Shown here piece by piece: positions 17,075-25,612 of a stretch of DNA of 64,000 nucleotides. The DNA is from Pseudoxanthomonas sp. (GTDB lineage Bacteria; Pseudomonadota; Gammaproteobacteria; Xanthomonadales; Xanthomonadaceae). The notes beneath the pieces were generated by a model. That model had not been told where the DNA came from and did not search any database. It was given only the letters and a program-made list of their open reading frames with translations. Each line of letters opens with the position of its first letter. The first letter of the stretch is position 1. The position numbers and the translations under genes were made by a program. The stretch spans positions 2,480,001-2,544,000 of the forward strand of contig NZ_CP114978.1 in the NCBI RefSeq assembly GCF_027498035.1, read 5' to 3'.

Positions 17075-17704
17075 TCAGGCCTGGGCGAGCCACTTGAACA
17101 GTGGCTGCCAGTCTTCCTGGTGATCACGCACATGGGCCGAGTGATAGTCGAACAGGCTGCGGCCCAATCCAGCCATGACCACATACCCCTGGGTATCGCG
17201 CACGGTGGTCAACACCGGGTACGGCCACTGGCCCAGCATGTCCAGCGCCTGCTGGGCGACATTGGTCCACGGCTTGGCGCGATTGAGCACCAGTCCGACT
17301 GGAAGCTTACGCTTGTGCACGCGCGGCACCTTGGCCAGGGTATTGAGGAAGCCGACCGTGGCTTCGATGTCCAGCCCCGAAGGCAGCACCGGCACGATCA
17401 CGGCATCGGCCACTTCCAGGAAGGACTCCAGGTCATCGGCCATGGCCCCGGCGCGTCCATCGACGATTACCGTCTCGGTATCCGGCGGCAGCTTGGACAA
17501 CCATTTGCGGCCGGTGCCGTCGATGGGCAACACGGCGCTTTCCAGGCCGGCACGACGCTGGGCCCAGCGGGTCGAGGATCCCTGCGGATCGGCATCCACC
17601 AACACGGTGCGCTGCCCCTGCAGGGCGAAGTGGGCCGCCAGGTTGGTGGCGATGGTGGTCTTGCCGGCACCGCCTTTGGAGCTGGCGACCAGGATCGTCT
17701 TCAT
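17075..17704 (-). CDS. ParA/MinD-family ATPase
   Basis: A 209-aa deviant Walker ATPase. The Walker A motif ASSKGGAGKTT near residue 7 has the signature Lys of the ParA family, VLVDADPQGSS follows, and TVIVDGRAGAMADD occupies the Walker B/switch position. It resembles short orphan ParA proteins that position cellular cargo or partition DNA. There is no ParB nearby and it is not next to known chromosome-segregation genes, so it is not the chromosomal ParA. It is divergent from the Ycf46-like ATPase across a 129-bp gap. Confidence 0.88.
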   Translation of the reverse strand: MKTILVASSKGGAGKTTIATNLAAHFALQGQRTVLVDADPQGSSTRWAQRRAGLESAVLPIDGTGRKWLSKLPPDTETVIVDGRAGAMADDLESFLEVADAVIVPVLPSGLDIEATVGFLNTLAKVPRVHKRKLPVGLVLNRAKPWTNVAQQALDMLGQWPYPVLTTVRDTQGYVVMAGLGRSLFDYHSAHVRDHQEDWQPLFKWLAQA

Positions 17705-17833
17705 GCGCACACGCCTTTGCACTCGTCCGGGAAGCCGGAGCGTACACCGGACGACGTGAATACGAGAACCGCGAGCCCGGCCGAGCCGGCCACGCCGGTC
17801 TGCTAGTGTTCGCCGGCCCTGCATGGAGTGCAC

Positions 17834-19318
17834 ATGAGCGAACTGCAAGACCTCACCGCCCTGATCCGCGCCAACACCGCGTTGATCGTGATCGAGACCC
17901 AGGACGAGGTCCGGGTGGTGCACTTGTTCCGACAGGCCCTGGCCCAGGTCTGGCGTGCGCTGTATCGCTGGTCGGCCACTGAAGGCCTGCGTCGCCTGGA
18001 CATGGACCGCGAGGATCCGCCCGAAGGCGCGCCCGAAGCCGGCGCCGCGCTGCAGGCGATCAAGGCCGCCGAACAGCGCGGGATCTACCTGCTACTGGAT
18101 TTCGCCCACTACCTGGAATACGCCGGCCACCAGCGCGGCTTGCGCGACATCCTGCAGCGCCGCCACTGCCAGCCGCACGTGGTGGTCATCGTCGGGGCCA
18201 AGGTCGAACTGCCCGAGGAACTGGAGCCGCTGGCGGTGCGCTTCACCCCGCGCCTGCCCGATGCGGCGGCGCTGCTGAAGATGCTGCGCGAGGAAGTGGC
18301 CGCCTACCCGCCCGAGAACGGCGGCCGCCGCGTGGAAGTCGATACCGAGGCGGCCCAGCAGATCATCCGCAACCTGGCCGGGCTGGACCTGGTCGATGCG
18401 CGCCGCATCGCCCGGCACCTGATCTACGACGACGGCGCGCTGGGACCGGGCGACCTGCCGCAACTGGCCAAGCTCAAGTTCGAACTGCTCGGCCGTGGCG
18501 GCCAGCTGCATTACGAATACGACGGCACGCGCCTGGACGAGGTGGCCGGCGCCGACCGGCTCAAGCGCTGGATCGCCCAGCGCCGCAGCGTCTTCACCTC
18601 GACCACGCCGCCACCCGGCCTGGACCCGCCACGCGGGATGCTGCTGCTGGGCGTGCAGGGCTGCGGCAAGTCGATGCTGGCCAAGGCCACCGCCGCCGGT
18701 TTCGGCGTGCCGCTGCTGCGCATGGACCTGGGTGCGCTGTACGACAAGTACCACGGCGAAACCGAGAAGAACCTGCGCAAGGCGCTGGCCGCCGCCGAAC
18801 AGCTGGCACCGTGCGTGCTGTGGATCGACGAAATCGAAAAAGGCCTGGCCAGCGGTGGCGGCGAAGACGGCGGCGTCTCGCGCCGGGTGCTGGGCACGCT
18901 GCTGACCTGGATGGCCGAACGCACCGCCCAGGTGTTCATCGTCGCCACCGCCAACCAGGTCCACGACCTGCCGCCGGAGCTGCTGCGCAAGGGCCGCTTC
19001 GACGAGATCTTCTTCGTCGACCTGCCCGGCCCGGACACGCGCGTGGAGCTGCTCAAGCTCCACCTGGGCCGGCGCAAGCTGCACGCCGAATCGTTCGAAC
19101 TGCCAGCGCTAGCGGCAGCGAGCAACGGATTTTCCGGCGCCGAGATCGAGCAGGCCATCGTGTCCGGCCTGTATTCGGCCTACGCCGACAACCGCCCGCT
19201 GGACACCGACGGCCTGATGCGCGAGATCCGGGCCACCCGGCCACTCTCCGTGCTGATGGCCGAACAGGTCCAGGCGCTGCGCGACTGGGCCAGGGAACGC
19301 ACGGTGCCGGCGCACTGA
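17834..19318 (+). CDS. AAA+ ATPase, Ycf46 family
   Basis: A 494-aa protein. Residues about 1-190 form a family-specific N-domain (TALIVIETQDEVRVVHLF; YLLLDFAHYLEYAGHQ). The C-terminal AAA+ module has Walker A GVQGCGKSMLAKA, Walker B CVLWIDEIEKGLA, a sensor 1 region IVATANQVHDLP and an arginine-containing LLRKGRFDEIFFVDLPG block typical of FtsH/Ycf46-like AAA. No protease domain or membrane segment is present. Ycf46 proteins are conserved from chloroplasts to proteobacteria but have no settled function. An in-frame GTG lies two codons upstream; ATG 17834 is preferred because GGAG sits 5 nt before it. Confidence 0.9.
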   Translation: MSELQDLTALIRANTALIVIETQDEVRVVHLFRQALAQVWRALYRWSATEGLRRLDMDREDPPEGAPEAGAALQAIKAAEQRGIYLLLDFAHYLEYAGHQRGLRDILQRRHCQPHVVVIVGAKVELPEELEPLAVRFTPRLPDAAALLKMLREEVAAYPPENGGRRVEVDTEAAQQIIRNLAGLDLVDARRIARHLIYDDGALGPGDLPQLAKLKFELLGRGGQLHYEYDGTRLDEVAGADRLKRWIAQRRSVFTSTTPPPGLDPPRGMLLLGVQGCGKSMLAKATAAGFGVPLLRMDLGALYDKYHGETEKNLRKALAAAEQLAPCVLWIDEIEKGLASGGGEDGGVSRRVLGTLLTWMAERTAQVFIVATANQVHDLPPELLRKGRFDEIFFVDLPGPDTRVELLKLHLGRRKLHAESFELPALAAASNGFSGAEIEQAIVSGLYSAYADNRPLDTDGLMREIRATRPLSVLMAEQVQALRDWARERTVPAH

Positions 19319-19538
19319 CCCGGCTTCACCGCGGCCCTGCGCTCGATCCCGGCTTGAATCGACCACACCGCCGAGACACGCCGTGCCATGCAACGCCGGG
19401 AAGGGTGAGCGACACGCGTTCCCGCTACCGATCCTCACTAAAATCCTCGGTTTTTCAATTACTTGTCGCTTGCCGCATCTCCTTTCACTGCCGTACGCTC
19501 GGCGTCCCCACGCGGACCGATGGAGTGGAACGAACGCA

Positions 19539-20339
19539 ATGGAGCAGCACCCTCACTCGCTTCCGGACCCATTGGAGACGGCGGGCACCGATACGCCTGG
19601 CGACGCACTCAGGCGCCTGGCGACCCACCTGATCCTGACGCATCAGCGAGCCGACGGCCGGCTTGCAACCCGGAACCTGGCCGGGCAGCTGGCTTCCGCA
19701 GCGGAGGCCGGCAACGTGCCGTTGCCGGCGCTGCTGTGCGCGGTGGTGTTGCAGCTTCCACCTGCCTCGGCACGACGCCTGGCGCCACGCGCGCCCTGGC
19801 GACGGAAGGGCTGCGTCTATCGCATGTTCGATGTGCTGGCTCCCATCCGCTGGTCGCGCTACCAGCTGCGCCAGTCACGTTATGCCTGGGTGCGCCAGCG
19901 CGCCGCCGATCGCCTGGGGGTTGGCGCGTTCACCCTGGTCGAGCGGGCCACCGACGTCGCGGTCGCCCGCTTCGCGCGCGTGGTCAACCTGCGCTGCTTC
20001 GCCTACCTGTTCGCGCAGGACCCGGCCTTCCGCAATCGGACCGTACAGCTGGTCCGCGCATTGGCCACACCCGTCCTGGCCAATCCTTCGGGCGCGGTGG
20101 CGCGCCTGAACATGGTTGCCCTGTCCGACCTGACCGCCTGGCACGGCACGGCCACGCCCTCGCATGCAACCGCCGATTACCAGCTCGGCGCCGAACTGGT
20201 GATGCTGGCCATCCCTGCCACCGTGTTCGACGACATCACCACGCAGATCCGCGCGTTGATGGAGGTCCATGGCAGCAACGTGCCGGACGTCGCAAGGCGC
20301 ACCCCGGACATGCCGCCTACAGATCTGCAGGCCTGCTGA
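19539..20339 (+). CDS. Hypothetical protein, 266 aa
   Basis: I do not recognise this protein. It is basic overall, Ala/Arg-rich and predicted largely helical. A central segment (RKGCVYRMFDVLAPIRWSRYQLRQ) is unusually rich in aromatic and basic residues. There is no signal peptide or clear membrane segment. The ATG at 19539 is chosen because the upstream in-frame sequence runs through an A/T-richer stretch (19436-19465) that looks like promoter DNA. The gene stands alone between the AAA+ ATPase (220 bp upstream) and the convergent AEC transporter, and may be lineage-specific. Confidence 0.6.
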   Translation: MEQHPHSLPDPLETAGTDTPGDALRRLATHLILTHQRADGRLATRNLAGQLASAAEAGNVPLPALLCAVVLQLPPASARRLAPRAPWRRKGCVYRMFDVLAPIRWSRYQLRQSRYAWVRQRAADRLGVGAFTLVERATDVAVARFARVVNLRCFAYLFAQDPAFRNRTVQLVRALATPVLANPSGAVARLNMVALSDLTAWHGTATPSHATADYQLGAELVMLAIPATVFDDITTQIRALMEVHGSNVPDVARRTPDMPPTDLQAC

Positions 20340-20392
20340 AACCGCCAGTTGGTGCGCGGGCGACACCACCCACGCAGGAAGACATCAGCCGC

Positions 20393-21310
20393 TCAACCCA
20401 CTAGGTGCGGCAACAGCCAGGTCAATACCGGCAGCGTCACCAGTGACAGCACGATGGAATAGCCGGTAATCGCCGCACACAGGCGCGGGGCGAGGTTGTG
20501 CGAGATCGCCAGCGCAGCGGCGGTGATCATGGTGGGCATGGCCGACTCCAGCACGTTGACCTGGAACAGCTCGCCGCGCAGGCCAAAGGCATAGGCAATC
20601 GGCAATGAGATCAGCGGCATCACCACCAGGCGCAGCAGCACGCCGACGGCCAGCGGCTTGAGTTCGCGACGCGGCAGCCTGAGCTGGATCGACAACCCCA
20701 CCGACAGCATCACCAGCGGCAGCATCGCATCGGACAGCTGCTGCAGGCCGCCGCCGATCCAGTGCGGCGGCGACGCCGGCATCAGCGTCAGTGCGAACGC
20801 CAGGGCCCACAACGGCGGGAACTTCACGATGCGCAGCGCGATCTGGCGCGTGGTCGGCGTGGTCTCGCCCGAGTAGCGCGCCAGGATGTAGATGCCCAGC
20901 GTGGACAGCATCAGGAACGTGCCGAACTGGTCGTACACGACGGCATAGGGCAGCGCATGGTCGCCGAGCAGCGCGCGCACCATCGGATAGCCGATGAAGC
21001 TGGAGTTGGAAAATCCCACGCAGATCAGCAGGGCGGCGTGCTCGCCACGCTGCAGCTTCAGCATCCGCGTCGCCAGCGTGACCAGCACGAAGGTCGCGCC
21101 CATCAGGATCCAGGGCGTGGCGACCAGGCCGATCAGCGACGGATCCAGGTGCAGGCGCGGCACGAAGGTCAGCACCGCCGCCGGCAGGCACACATAGAGC
21201 ACCACCAGGTTGAGCACGTTGGCCGCGCCGTCCGGGAACAACTTCAGCCGCGCGAAGACCATGCCAAGGGCCAGCATGGCCAGGATCAGGGCAAACGCAT
21301 CAAAGGCCAC
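20393..21310 (-). CDS. AEC family transporter (auxin efflux carrier-like permease)
   Basis: A 305-aa inner-membrane carrier with about ten hydrophobic helices in two repeats of five. Family features are an N-terminal helix (FALILAMLALGMVFARL), the cross-over segment CVGFSNSSFIGYPMVRALLG with conserved Asn/Gly/Pro, and a C-terminal SAMPTMITAAALA block. Bacterial members export or import small carboxylates such as malate; the substrate here is unknown. The start is taken as GTG at 21310 because AGGA lies 6 nt before it and the product begins right at the first helix; the frame stays open upstream. It is divergent from the indolepyruvate oxidoreductase gene. Confidence 0.88.
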   Translation of the reverse strand: MAFDAFALILAMLALGMVFARLKLFPDGAANVLNLVVLYVCLPAAVLTFVPRLHLDPSLIGLVATPWILMGATFVLVTLATRMLKLQRGEHAALLICVGFSNSSFIGYPMVRALLGDHALPYAVVYDQFGTFLMLSTLGIYILARYSGETTPTTRQIALRIVKFPPLWALAFALTLMPASPPHWIGGGLQQLSDAMLPLVMLSVGLSIQLRLPRRELKPLAVGVLLRLVVMPLISLPIAYAFGLRGELFQVNVLESAMPTMITAAALAISHNLAPRLCAAITGYSIVLSLVTLPVLTWLLPHLVG

Positions 21311-21477
21311 GGCAAGTCCTGGGAAGAGGATTCGCGCAGTCGTCCCGCGCTGCAGCATTGTCCGCGCCAGCCACCACGGCCGCAAATGCTGCATCGCCCA
21401 CGCGCAGAAAGTTTCAGATGAACGCATTGCTAGACTCGGGCCGACGCCATCGCCACCCGCTTCCACCGGGCCAGCCA

Positions 21478-24400
21478 ATGACCAGCACTGCCGAACTGAT
21501 TTCGCCGTCATCCGCCAACACACCGGCCATCGCGACGCTCGACAACGACTACACGCTCGAACACAAGTACACGCGCACCGATGGGCGGATCTACCTGTCC
21601 GGCGTGCAGGCGCTGGTGCGGCTGCCGCTGATGCAGCGATTGCGCGACGACGCGGCCGGCTTGAACACCGCCGGCTTCGTCAGCGGCTATCGCGGCAGCC
21701 CGCTCGGTGGCTTCGACCTGGAGCTGTGGCGCGCGCGCAAGCACCTGGAAGCGGCCAAGGTGAAGTTCCAGCCCGGCCTCAACGAGGACCTGGGCGCGAC
21801 CATGCTCTGGGGCACCCAACAGACCAACCTGTTCCCCGGCGCCACCGTCGATGGCGTGTACGGCATGTGGTACGGCAAGGGCCCCGGCGTGGATCGCAGC
21901 GGCGATGTGTTCAAGCACGGCAATGCGGCCGGCACCTCGCCGCTGGGTGGCGTGCTGGCACTGGCGGCCGACGACCACGCCTGCCGCAGCTCGACCCTGC
22001 CGCACGGCAGCGAAGAGGAATTCGTCAGCGCGATGATGCCCATCCTCAATCCGGCCGGGGTCCAGGACATCCTGGACATGGGCCTGGTCGGCTGGGCGAT
22101 GAGCCGCTACACCGGGCGCTGGATCGGCTTCAAGACGATTGCCGAAACCGTGGAGTCCTCGGCCTCGGTCAACGTCGATCCGTTCGCGCGCAGGATCGTG
22201 CTGCCGGAGGATTTCATGATGCCCCCGGCGGGCCTGAGCATCCGCTGGCCCGATCCGCCGCTGGAGCAGGAAATGCGCCTGCATCGCTACGCCGTCGCGG
22301 CGGCACAGGCTTTCGCCCGGGCCAATCACATCGACCGCATCGTGCTGGATGCGCCACGCGCGCGGCTGGGCATTGTCACCACAGGCAAGAGCTACCTGGA
22401 TGTGCTGCAGGCGCTGGAATATCTGGGCCTGGACCAGGCGGCCTGCGCCGACATCGGCATCCGCGTCTACAAGGTCGGCATGACCTGGCCGCTGGAACCG
22501 GTCGGGATCACGGCCTTCGCGCAGGGGCTGGAAGACATCGTCGTGGTCGAAGAGAAGAAGGCCTTCATCGAGCGGCAGATGAAGGAGCTGTTTTACAACT
22601 GGCCGGCTCACGCCGGTGCGCGTCCGTCCATCGTCGGCAAGTACGACGAAGCCGGCGAATGGATTCTTCCTTCGACCGGAGAACTCACCCCGGCCACGAT
22701 TGCCGGGGTGATCGGCAGGCGCATCCAGCGCTTCGCCAACACCGAATCCATCGAACAGCGCTTGCACTGGATGGAAGCCAAGGAAGCCGAAATGGCGCTA
22801 CCGCGCGCCAGCTTTCCGCGCGTGCCGCACTACTGCAGCGGCTGCCCGCACAACACCTCGACCGTGGTGCCCGAGGGCGCGCGCGCGATGGGCGGCATCG
22901 GCTGCCATTACATGGTGACCTGGATGGACCGGTCCACCGACACCTTCACCCACATGGGCGGCGAAGGCGTCACCTGGTCGGGGCAGGCGCCGTTCACGCA
23001 GACACCGCATGTGTTCCAGAACCTGGGCGACGGCACCTACTTCCACAGCGGCTCACTGGCGATCCGCCAATCCATCGCCACCGGCGTCAACATCACCTAC
23101 AAGATCCTCTACAACGACGCGGTCGCGATGACTGGCGGCCAGCCCGTGGATGGCACGCTTACCGTGCCGGACATCGCCCAGCAGATGCGCGCGGAGGGTG
23201 TGCAGGTGATCGCGCTGCTGTCCGATGACATCGACAAGTGGCATGACCGCGCGGTGTTTCCCGATGGCATGACCTTCCACGACCGCAGCGAGCTGGATGC
23301 GGTGCAGCAGCACCTGCGCGCGGTGAAAGGCACCTCGGTCCTGATCTTCGACCAGACCTGCGCCACCGAGAAGCGCCGCCGCCGCAAGCGCGGCAAGCTG
23401 GTCGATCCGCCCAAGCGGGTGATGATCAACTCGCTGGTCTGCGAAGGCTGTGGCGATTGCGGGCAGAAGAGTTTCTGCGTGTCGGTGCTGCCGAAGGAAA
23501 CCGAGTTCGGCCGCAAGCGCCAGATCGACCAGTCCAACTGCAACAAGGATTATTCCTGCGTGTCGGGCTTCTGCCCGAGCTTCGTCACCGTGCATGGCGG
23601 CAAGCCGCGCAAGGGCCAGCGCAGCGACGCGGCGACGCTGCTGGATGACCTGCCCGCGCCGGTCTTCAAGTCAGACCTCGCCCAGCCCTGGAACATCCTG
23701 ATCACCGGCGTCGGCGGCACCGGCGTGGTCACCATTGGCGCGCTGCTGGGCATGGCCGGCCACCTGGAAGGCAAGGGTGCCAGCGTGCTCGACCAGACCG
23801 GCCTGGCGCAGAAAGGTGGCGCGGTCACCACCCATATCCGTATCGCGCGCACGCCGGAAGACATCCACGCCGTGCGCATCGCCGCCGGCGAGGCAGACCT
23901 GGTACTCGGCTGCGACATGGTGGTGGTCAACGACTACTGGGTGTTGTCCAAGGTCCGCGGCGAACGCGCGCAGGTGGTGCTCAACACCTACGAGGCGATG
24001 CCCGGCACCTTCACCACCCACCCGGACATGCAATTCCCGGCCGCCGAGATCATCGCCGGCGTGCGCGTGGCGCTGGGCGGGCGCGATCCGCTGCTGCTCG
24101 ATGCCACGCAGCTGGCGACCGCGCTGCTGGGCGATGCCATCGCCACCAATCTCTTCATGCTGGGCTACGGCTGGCAGCAGGGACTGGTGCCGATCTCGTT
24201 CGAAGCGCTGATGCGCGCCATCGAACTCAATGGCGCCGCCATCGAGATGAACCAGCAGGCCTTTGCCTGGGGCCGGCTGGCAGCGATTGACCCGGCCGCC
24301 GTCGCCCAGGCCGCCGGCGTGATCCACACCCCGGGCACCCGCGAAGAACACACGCCGCAAGCGCTGCATCTCCTGCCGCCCGGCCAATGGGAAACCACCG

Positions 24401-25182
24401 AATGGGGTGCCAACAGTGCGCCGCGCAATCCGCACAACGCACGTCAGCTCCGCGACCTGCCCGAGACGGCCGCCGGCGACGGCGTGGCGCTCCTGCCGCT
24501 GGACGATGCACGCCTGTCGCGTTCGCTGGATGAAGCCATCGCGCGACGCAGCGCGTTCCTGGTCGATTACCAGGACGCGGCCTATGCGCGCCGCTATACC
24601 GATTTCATCGCCACGGTGCGCGATGCCGAAAGCGCCAGCGCGCCCGGTTCGACCGCGTTGACCGAAGCTGCCGCGCGCGTCCTGTTCAAGCTGATGGCCT
24701 ACAAGGACGAATACGAAGTCGCCCGGCTCTACACCAATGGCGAGTTCCAGCGGAACCTGGAGCAGCAGTTCGAAGGCGACTACACGTTGCGCTTCCATCT
24801 CGCCCCGCCGCTGCTGGCCAGGAAGGACGCGCAAGGCCGACTGCTGAAACGGGAATACGGCCCGTGGATGCTCAAGGCCTTCGGCCTGCTGGCAAGGCTG
24901 AAGTTCCTGCGTGGCGGTGCGCTGGACATCTTTGCCCGCACCGAAGAACGACGCATGGAGCGGCAGCTGATCGAGGACTACCGCGCCACCGTGTCAGGAC
25001 TGCTGACGACGCTCGACGCCACCCGCATCCCGCTGGCCGTGCAGATCGCCAGCGTGCACGAACAGATCCGCGGCTACGGTCACGTCAAGGACGCCAACCT
25101 GCACGCCGCCAAGGCCCGCCAGGCGCAGCTGCTGGCGCAGTGGAACAATCCGAAGGCGATCCCGATCGTGCAGGCCGCCTGA
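21478..25182 (+). CDS. Indolepyruvate:ferredoxin oxidoreductase family, fused subunits
   Basis: A 1234-aa 2-oxoacid:ferredoxin oxidoreductase in which alpha, ferredoxin-like and gamma parts are fused. The N-terminal pyrimidine domain begins at LSGVQALVRLPLMQRLRDDAAG; the thiamine diphosphate domain holds CSGCPHNTSTVVPEGARAMG and IGCHYMVTWMD. A Cys-rich block near residues 655-700 (CEGCGDCGQKSFC, CNKDYSCVSGFCPS) can ligate an iron-sulfur cluster. The gamma domain begins around ITGVGGTGVVTIGALLGMA. The presumed reaction is oxidative decarboxylation of aryl-pyruvates or branched oxoacids, handing electrons to ferredoxin. ATG 21478 (MTSTAELIS) is chosen; in-frame ATGs at 21358 and 21418 would add a low-complexity leader. 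It is followed by REP repeats. Confidence 0.92.
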   Translation: MTSTAELISPSSANTPAIATLDNDYTLEHKYTRTDGRIYLSGVQALVRLPLMQRLRDDAAGLNTAGFVSGYRGSPLGGFDLELWRARKHLEAAKVKFQPGLNEDLGATMLWGTQQTNLFPGATVDGVYGMWYGKGPGVDRSGDVFKHGNAAGTSPLGGVLALAADDHACRSSTLPHGSEEEFVSAMMPILNPAGVQDILDMGLVGWAMSRYTGRWIGFKTIAETVESSASVNVDPFARRIVLPEDFMMPPAGLSIRWPDPPLEQEMRLHRYAVAAAQAFARANHIDRIVLDAPRARLGIVTTGKSYLDVLQALEYLGLDQAACADIGIRVYKVGMTWPLEPVGITAFAQGLEDIVVVEEKKAFIERQMKELFYNWPAHAGARPSIVGKYDEAGEWILPSTGELTPATIAGVIGRRIQRFANTESIEQRLHWMEAKEAEMALPRASFPRVPHYCSGCPHNTSTVVPEGARAMGGIGCHYMVTWMDRSTDTFTHMGGEGVTWSGQAPFTQTPHVFQNLGDGTYFHSGSLAIRQSIATGVNITYKILYNDAVAMTGGQPVDGTLTVPDIAQQMRAEGVQVIALLSDDIDKWHDRAVFPDGMTFHDRSELDAVQQHLRAVKGTSVLIFDQTCATEKRRRRKRGKLVDPPKRVMINSLVCEGCGDCGQKSFCVSVLPKETEFGRKRQIDQSNCNKDYSCVSGFCPSFVTVHGGKPRKGQRSDAATLLDDLPAPVFKSDLAQPWNILITGVGGTGVVTIGALLGMAGHLEGKGASVLDQTGLAQKGGAVTTHIRIARTPEDIHAVRIAAGEADLVLGCDMVVVNDYWVLSKVRGERAQVVLNTYEAMPGTFTTHPDMQFPAAEIIAGVRVALGGRDPLLLDATQLATALLGDAIATNLFMLGYGWQQGLVPISFEALMRAIELNGAAIEMNQQAFAWGRLAAIDPAAVAQAAGVIHTPGTREEHTPQALHLLPPGQWETTEWGANSAPRNPHNARQLRDLPETAAGDGVALLPLDDARLSRSLDEAIARRSAFLVDYQDAAYARRYTDFIATVRDAESASAPGSTALTEAAARVLFKLMAYKDEYEVARLYTNGEFQRNLEQQFEGDYTLRFHLAPPLLARKDAQGRLLKREYGPWMLKAFGLLARLKFLRGGALDIFARTEERRMERQLIEDYRATVSGLLTTLDATRIPLAVQIASVHEQIRGYGHVKDANLHAAKARQAQLLAQWNNPKAIPIVQAA

Positions 25183-25190
25183 CGCTTCTT

Positions 25191-25611
25191 GTAGAGCGGA
25201 GCTCGCTCCGCTGCACTCCGGTCAGATCGGAGGGAAAGCCCTAGCGGAGCAAGCTCCGCTCTACAAAAAAATTAAAGATCCGGCGTGCCTGACGGCGTCG
25301 CCATCCTGTAGAGCCGAGCTTGCTCGGCTGCGCTCCGGTCAGGTCATGGAAAAAGCCCTAGCGGAGCAAGCTCCGCTTTACAAAATAATAAAGACCCGGC
25401 GTACTGACGGCGTCGCCATCCTGTAGAGCCGAGCTTGCTCGGCTGCTCTCCTGGCAGGTTATGGGAAAGCCCTAGCGGAGCAAGCTCCGCTCTACAAAGG
25501 AATAAAGATCCGGCGTCCCTGACGGCGTCGCCATCCTGTAGAGCCGAGCATGCTCGGCTGCGCTCCGGTCAGATCGTTGGGAAAGACCCAGCGGAGCGAG
25601 CTCCGCACTCC
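25191..25611. repeat. Array of four GTAG-type REP pairs (BIME-like)
   Basis: Four tandem units begin at 25191, 25308, 25423 and 25548 (periods 117, 115, 125 bp). Each unit has a forward palindrome headed GTAGAGC(C/G)GAGC...GCTC(G/C)GCT and, about 45 bp on, an inverted one reading AGCGGAGC-AAGCTCCGCTYTAC. Units are joined by a conserved spacer (GATCCGGCG...CTGACGGCGTCGCCATCCT). This is the structure of the GTAG-headed REP elements described in Stenotrophomonas and relatives, arranged as a head-to-tail array. The last unit has lost its terminal CTAC and runs up to 2 bp from the egtD stop codon. It can act as a transcript 3' end for both convergent genes. Confidence 0.93.
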
Positions 25612-25612
25612 A

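Noticed and set aside
25191..25611. Possible CRISPR array
   Set aside because: The regularly spaced units are near-identical throughout, including the spacers, and consist of palindromic REP elements; there are no unique spacers and no cas genes.
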